The notes below the pieces were generated by a model, which saw nothing but the letters and a program-made list of their open reading frames with translations, had not been told where the DNA came from and ran no database searches. Position numbers and translations under genes: made by a program. This document shows, piece by piece, positions 40,523 to 42,792 of a stretch of 42,792 nucleotides of DNA. Numbering within the stretch: position 1 is the first letter of the stretch; each line of letters starts with the position of its first letter. Origin of the DNA: Methylocystis sp. (GTDB lineage Bacteria; Pseudomonadota; Alphaproteobacteria; Rhizobiales; Beijerinckiaceae); NCBI GenBank assembly GCA_022843405.1, contig JALHNQ010000027.1, forward strand, positions 1 to 42,792, given 5' to 3'.

Positions 40523-41374
40523 CTATGTGGCTCCGACTTCACGCATAATCATAATGGGCGTGATCCCATAGCAATCTGCTGGCCTGCCAAATATTAGACC
40601 AAGCTCTCTGAACAGCCCGATAGCACTGCTGCTAAATGGGTTATCGGCACCGCCGCAGATGCGACCGATATTGGCTTCATCTGCGATCAACTCGCCAGGT
40701 AGGCAATCAAGTATCCCGATGGCGTGCCACTCCCCGGCGATTTGGACGCCGTGCTTTAGGGCAAGATCAGATGATCCGCCGACTAAATAGGTTTGGTCGA
40801 GCGTTGACCAGAGACGCGCCTTGCCGGTATCCAAAGCCATCATAATAGGCTGATCAAATGATCCCAGAAGGCGCAACAATCCCGGGCCCTCCGCCTCTGG
40901 ATCATGCTGCTGCTGGCCTGTCCTTCGGAGCTTCCGGTTGCCCGCAGCGGATTTCGATTTTTGCTGCTCCCTAGCGTTTTCTGCAGCGACATCCCATGAA
41001 CGGCTCAATGCCAGCATGTTTACGATGTTGAGGCAGCCCTTTGTCAGCACGAGGCTACCAATGGCGGCGCTGGCAAGATCGTGGCTAACCATGCCTCGCG
41101 CATTCACCTCATCAAGAAAATTCAACGCCTGAATCCAAAGTGGATTGTATTTTGATTGGAGATTGGAGGAATGACCGCTCTTTGCCTCACCTCCAACAAT
41201 CCCTTTAACGCCAGCAGATATCAGCGCATCGTCAGTCACACCCTTTGTGTGGACGATGTCAGTTAGGTTCCCGAACTCAGAAAACTGAGAGAGAAACAAC
41301 CCTACGCGGTGATGATCGACATAGAGAAAATCAAAGACGGAATCGGTCTTTTTTGTCTCTAGTTCTTGCGCCAC
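40523..41374 (-). CDS. IS-borne passenger protein, 283 aa, unknown (perhaps DUF6414-like)
   Basis: I start this at GTG 41374, about 10 bases after an AGAGGAA site; a TTG at 41401 is also possible. The product opens VAQELETKKTDSVFDFLYVDHHRVGLFLSQFSEFGNLTDI. This DFLYVD-x2-RV-FLSQF opening recalls DUF6414 proteins, a loose resemblance. A Gly/Lys-rich part (GVKGIVGGEAKSGHSSNLQSKYNPLWIQALNFLDEV) follows, then helices and a charged linker (KSKSAAGNRKLRRTGQQQHDPEAEG). The C-terminal half is alpha/beta (LLGSFDQPIMMALDTGKARLWSTLDQTYLVGGSSDLALKHGVQIAGEWHAIGILDCLPG). No membrane segment. It lies inside the IS and overlaps the 71-residue gene. It stops 4 bases inside the left repeat. Function unknown. 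Confidence 0.7.
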   Translation of the reverse strand: MAQELETKKTDSVFDFLYVDHHRVGLFLSQFSEFGNLTDIVHTKGVTDDALISAGVKGIVGGEAKSGHSSNLQSKYNPLWIQALNFLDEVNARGMVSHDLASAAIGSLVLTKGCLNIVNMLALSRSWDVAAENAREQQKSKSAAGNRKLRRTGQQQHDPEAEGPGLLRLLGSFDQPIMMALDTGKARLWSTLDQTYLVGGSSDLALKHGVQIAGEWHAIGILDCLPGELIADEANIGRICGGADNPFSSSAIGLFRELGLIFGRPADCYGITPIMIMREVGAT

Positions 41375-41546
41375 GTGCAATTTCCTCTCTGGTTTTCTCA
41401 ATATGCTTTTTTGTCTTGTTTATCCCGTCTACCAAGTCGCGAGTCATAGCCTCTGCAAGCTCGCCCTTATCGGTCCGCAAAAGGCGCTGCAATGCTTCTT
41501 CGAAAGCTAGTCCGAAAAACGGGTTGTCTTTCTGCGGCGTCTTCAT
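41331..41546 (-). CDS. IS-borne small helical passenger protein, 71 aa
   Basis: The ATG at 41546 overlaps the transposase stop (ATGA), so translation is coupled. The 71-residue product is charged and helical: MKTPQKDNPFFGLAFEEALQ, then RLLRTDKGELAEAMTRDLVDGINKTKKHIEKTREEIARGARTRDKKDRFRL. The second half is a likely coiled coil with a basic tail. It overlaps the next passenger gene by about 44 bases in another frame. Small FEEAL-x-RLL-type proteins downstream of IS1595 transposases are something I have seen, but I do not know their role. It could be an accessory transposition factor or an antitoxin-like partner of the next protein. Confidence 0.7.
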   Translation of the reverse strand: MKTPQKDNPFFGLAFEEALQRLLRTDKGELAEAMTRDLVDGINKTKKHIEKTREEIARGARTRDKKDRFRL

Positions 41547-42472
41547 GCGATTAACTCTCGATATCGCAAGCGACCTTCAACGTGAGCGAAAATATCGTTC
41601 ATGCGAGGCGCTGGTTTCATATCGCGGCGATTATAGCGCCACGTCATCTCATCCACATAGCGCTGAAGGTGCTTCGGGCTAACCCAGTGGTGAACCCCGA
41701 TGATCTGCCGCTTCAGCAGCGCCCACACACCCTCGATATTGTTCGTATGAACGAAGCCGCCAAGGCGCACATACTCGCCAGCGGAATGATTGACGGCAAG
41801 GTGGTTGTAATCCTTATCGAGGCCGACAAAGGCCATGTCTTCGTCAGTCAGAACCGCCGAGCCTTTGGCGACATTCTGGCGGACCTTCCCCTGAAGCGTC
41901 TTCGCCTTGTGATCGGCGACGTGTTCGGCGCGTAGCTCGCCGTCGCGCTCGACAATGCCGAGCACAACCGCCTTGCCGGCGCCGCCCTGCTTGCCGCCCT
42001 TGCGGTCCTTGGCGTGCTTGTTCTTTTCCTTGCCGCCCACAAACGTGGTGTCGGCCTCAACGTCGCCCTTCAGCGGCGCATTGAACGAAGGCGTGCGGGC
42101 CGCATGGCGAAGGCGATGCAGCATAAACCACGCGCTTTTTTGCGTGATCTTCAAATCCTTGGCGAGCGTGACGGACGCAATGCCCTTCGGATGATTGGTG
42201 ATCATCCAAATGGCTGCAAACCATTTGCGCAGCGGCAGTTTGGTGTCTTCGAAGATTGTTCCTACTTTGATTGAAAAGCGTTGACCGCACTCGCCGCACT
42301 TATGCGTCTTGCGGTCGCTGAAATGATAGATTTTCGCGCCCCCGCAGTAGGGGCAGAACTCGCCATCGCGCCAGCGGATCGCCCGCAGATGGTCGATGCA
42401 TGACTGCTCGTCCGGGAAGGCATCAAAGAGGCTGTAGAGGCTATCGAAGTTGGCGAGCATGGCGGTCCCCAT
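41543..42472 (-). CDS. IS1595 family (ISXO2-type) transposase
   Basis: From ATG 42472 the product has 309 residues; an AAGGG site lies 9 bases upstream, and TTG 42475 is adjacent. The N-terminal zinc ribbon has CPYCGG and CGECG (RWRDGEFCPYCGGAKIYHFSDRKTHKCGECGQRFSIKVGTIFEDTKLPLRKWF), then a helix-turn-helix (ITQKSAWFMLHRLRHA). The ISXO2-like DDE domain has Asp in GDVEADTTFVGGKEKNKH, Asp in SAVLTDEDMAF and the NN-x-E of VHTNNIEGVWALLKRQIIG. The C-terminal HLQRYVDEMTWRYNRR matches the family. It is intact, so the element may be active. Confidence 0.95.
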   Translation of the reverse strand: MGTAMLANFDSLYSLFDAFPDEQSCIDHLRAIRWRDGEFCPYCGGAKIYHFSDRKTHKCGECGQRFSIKVGTIFEDTKLPLRKWFAAIWMITNHPKGIASVTLAKDLKITQKSAWFMLHRLRHAARTPSFNAPLKGDVEADTTFVGGKEKNKHAKDRKGGKQGGAGKAVVLGIVERDGELRAEHVADHKAKTLQGKVRQNVAKGSAVLTDEDMAFVGLDKDYNHLAVNHSAGEYVRLGGFVHTNNIEGVWALLKRQIIGVHHWVSPKHLQRYVDEMTWRYNRRDMKPAPRMNDIFAHVEGRLRYRELIA

Positions 42473-42505
42473 CAATGAGACCCTTATAGCTTACTTTTCA
42501 GGTTA

Positions 42506-42536
42506 GGTCAAACTCGTATATAGGTCCCAAAAGTTT
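42506..42536. repeat. right IS end: inverted repeat and target duplication
   Basis: The 23-bp inverted repeat (42506-42528) is followed by AAAAGTTT (42529-42536), identical to the duplication on the left side. Confidence 0.95.
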
Positions 42537-42690
42537 GGCCGAGTTTCCACCCATGCGATCCTTGGCTCAGCGATAGCTGGCGAGCAAAGCCAGCCAAGAG
42601 ACAGTCCTATCAAAGCAATAAACACGATGTTCATTTGAATGGACTTCTCTTCACAACCAGCAATGCGAAAACTTCTAGAGCGGATTCGTC

Positions 42691-42792
42691 TTAAATCGGT
42701 TCGTATCCAGCGGCGGCGAAGAAGTTTGCGCATTCGGTTGGCGAGAACTCCAGCAGCAAGGCGCCGATCCTGTCCCAGAGGGCGTCGACGGT
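42691..42792 (-). CDS. IS630-type transposase C-terminus, cut by the window edge
   Basis: Thirty-three codons before TAA (42691-42693) read TVDALWDRIGALLLEFSPTE, then CANFFAAAGYEPI. This ending is that of IS630-family transposases, which close with ...LFSPQECxNFFxAAGYxx. The gene runs in from beyond 42792 on the minus strand. A TA at 42676-42677 followed by GAGCGGATTCG may be the element's end, since IS630 elements insert at TA. It stops only 57 bases before the start of the interrupted glycosidase-like gene. Family assignment is from the C-terminal motif only. Confidence 0.65.
   Translation of the reverse strand, partial: TVDALWDRIGALLLEFSPTECANFFAAAGYEPI

Larger units (their letters stand above)
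40497..42528 (-). mobile_element. IS1595-family insertion sequence with passenger genes
   Basis: The element is 2032 bp and is bounded by perfect 23-bp terminal inverted repeats at 40497-40519 and 42506-42528 (outer end GGGACCTATATACG). It is flanked by an 8-bp direct duplication AAAAGTTT at 40489-40496 and 42529-42536. It encodes an ISXO2-type transposase of the IS1595 family, which is known for 8-bp duplications, and two further genes on the same strand. All three are oriented leftward and overlap, forming one transcription unit. Perfect repeats and an intact duplication indicate a recent insertion. Confidence 0.93.
39650..42634 (-). pseudogene. secreted phosphodiester glycosidase-like (NAGPA/DUF2233) gene, interrupted by IS1595 element
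   Basis: The 5' part (42634-42529) encodes a signal peptide (MNIVFIALIGLSLGWLCSPAIAEP) and RIAWVETRPNFW. The 3' part (40488-39650) continues IAVDQNWKGIRFSAVKF and runs to VIGSAFVITSRK. The insert 40497-42528 plus one copy of the duplicated AAAAGTTT separates them. Removing 2040 bases restores one frame of 314 codons without stops. The body has a GMLKIDG segment, an AVQVGPRILED segment, NGYLIITTSQENLYDVQEML and the terminal NMAGGGPTGIVIRGEG. These resemble DUF2233/phosphodiester glycosidase (NAGPA) proteins, which remove GlcNAc from phosphodiesters or act on exopolysaccharides. Family match is from motif memory. The codons are AT-richer than the left part of the window, suggesting acquisition. 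Confidence 0.75.

Overview
The window is about 42.8 kb of GC-rich chromosome, almost certainly from an alphaproteobacterium of the order Hyphomicrobiales (Rhizobiales). A serine-cycle methylotroph or methanotroph close to Methylocystis/Methylosinus is my best guess. Three things support this: a methylsuccinyl-CoA dehydrogenase of the ethylmalonyl-CoA pathway, a complete PhyR-NepR-EcfG general stress response switch (restricted to Alphaproteobacteria), and a tRNA-His gene with the alphaproteobacterial lineage form (no encoded G-1, U72, A73). The genus is inference; the class is well supported.

Layout. 1-4 kb: mcd, two small unknown proteins, a glutathione S-transferase and a short-chain dehydrogenase. 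4-8.4 kb: branched-chain amino acid synthesis, with a 15-residue Ile-Leu-Val leader peptide and attenuator ahead of ilvB-ilvN, then ilvC, separated by an orphan gene on the other strand. 8.5-13.3 kb: tandem SnoaL-like protein, Nudix-like protein, a fused shikimate kinase/dehydroquinate synthase (aroKB) and a CorC-type CBS membrane protein. 13.3-16.6 kb: histidine kinase, ecfG and nepR on the minus strand, divergent from phyR, with a perfect EcfG-type promoter reading into nepR. 16.8-20.2 kb: BacA/SbmA-like ABC exporter, secreted cupin, isoaspartyl peptidase. 20.9-23.4 kb: a three-gene carbamoyltransferase module (SxtJ-like, SxtK-like/DUF5989, carbamoyltransferase). 23.6-27.9 kb: stress and envelope genes (hdeA, an lmo0937-type small membrane protein, modE, a two-motif retropepsin-like protease, hdeD). 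27.9-38.9 kb: tRNA-His, dciA, mutY, glpK, a frameshifted secreted Gly/Trp/Tyr-rich protein, bfd-bfr, a metallophosphatase-glycosyltransferase pair, a ThiF/MoeB-type enzyme, ridA, and an S24-type repressor facing a strong divergent promoter.

From the tRNA-Phe gene (39.0 kb) to the right edge the character changes. The DNA is visibly less GC-rich and carries gene remnants and insertion sequences. A 2032-bp IS1595-type element, with perfect 23-bp terminal inverted repeats and an 8-bp target duplication, has landed inside a secreted phosphodiester glycosidase-like gene. Removing the element and one duplication copy restores an uninterrupted 314-codon reading frame. Besides its transposase the element carries two passenger genes of unknown function, the least understood genes here. 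The window ends inside an IS630-type transposase.

Most of the window is an ordinary chromosomal backbone with short operons. The items most worth following are the IS passenger genes, the ilv attenuator, the S24 repressor facing a near-consensus promoter with a long untranslated leader, the triple repeat at the start of bfd, and the carbamoyltransferase module. Starts were adjusted from the longest open frames using ribosome binding sites, overlaps and family starts. No database search was possible.
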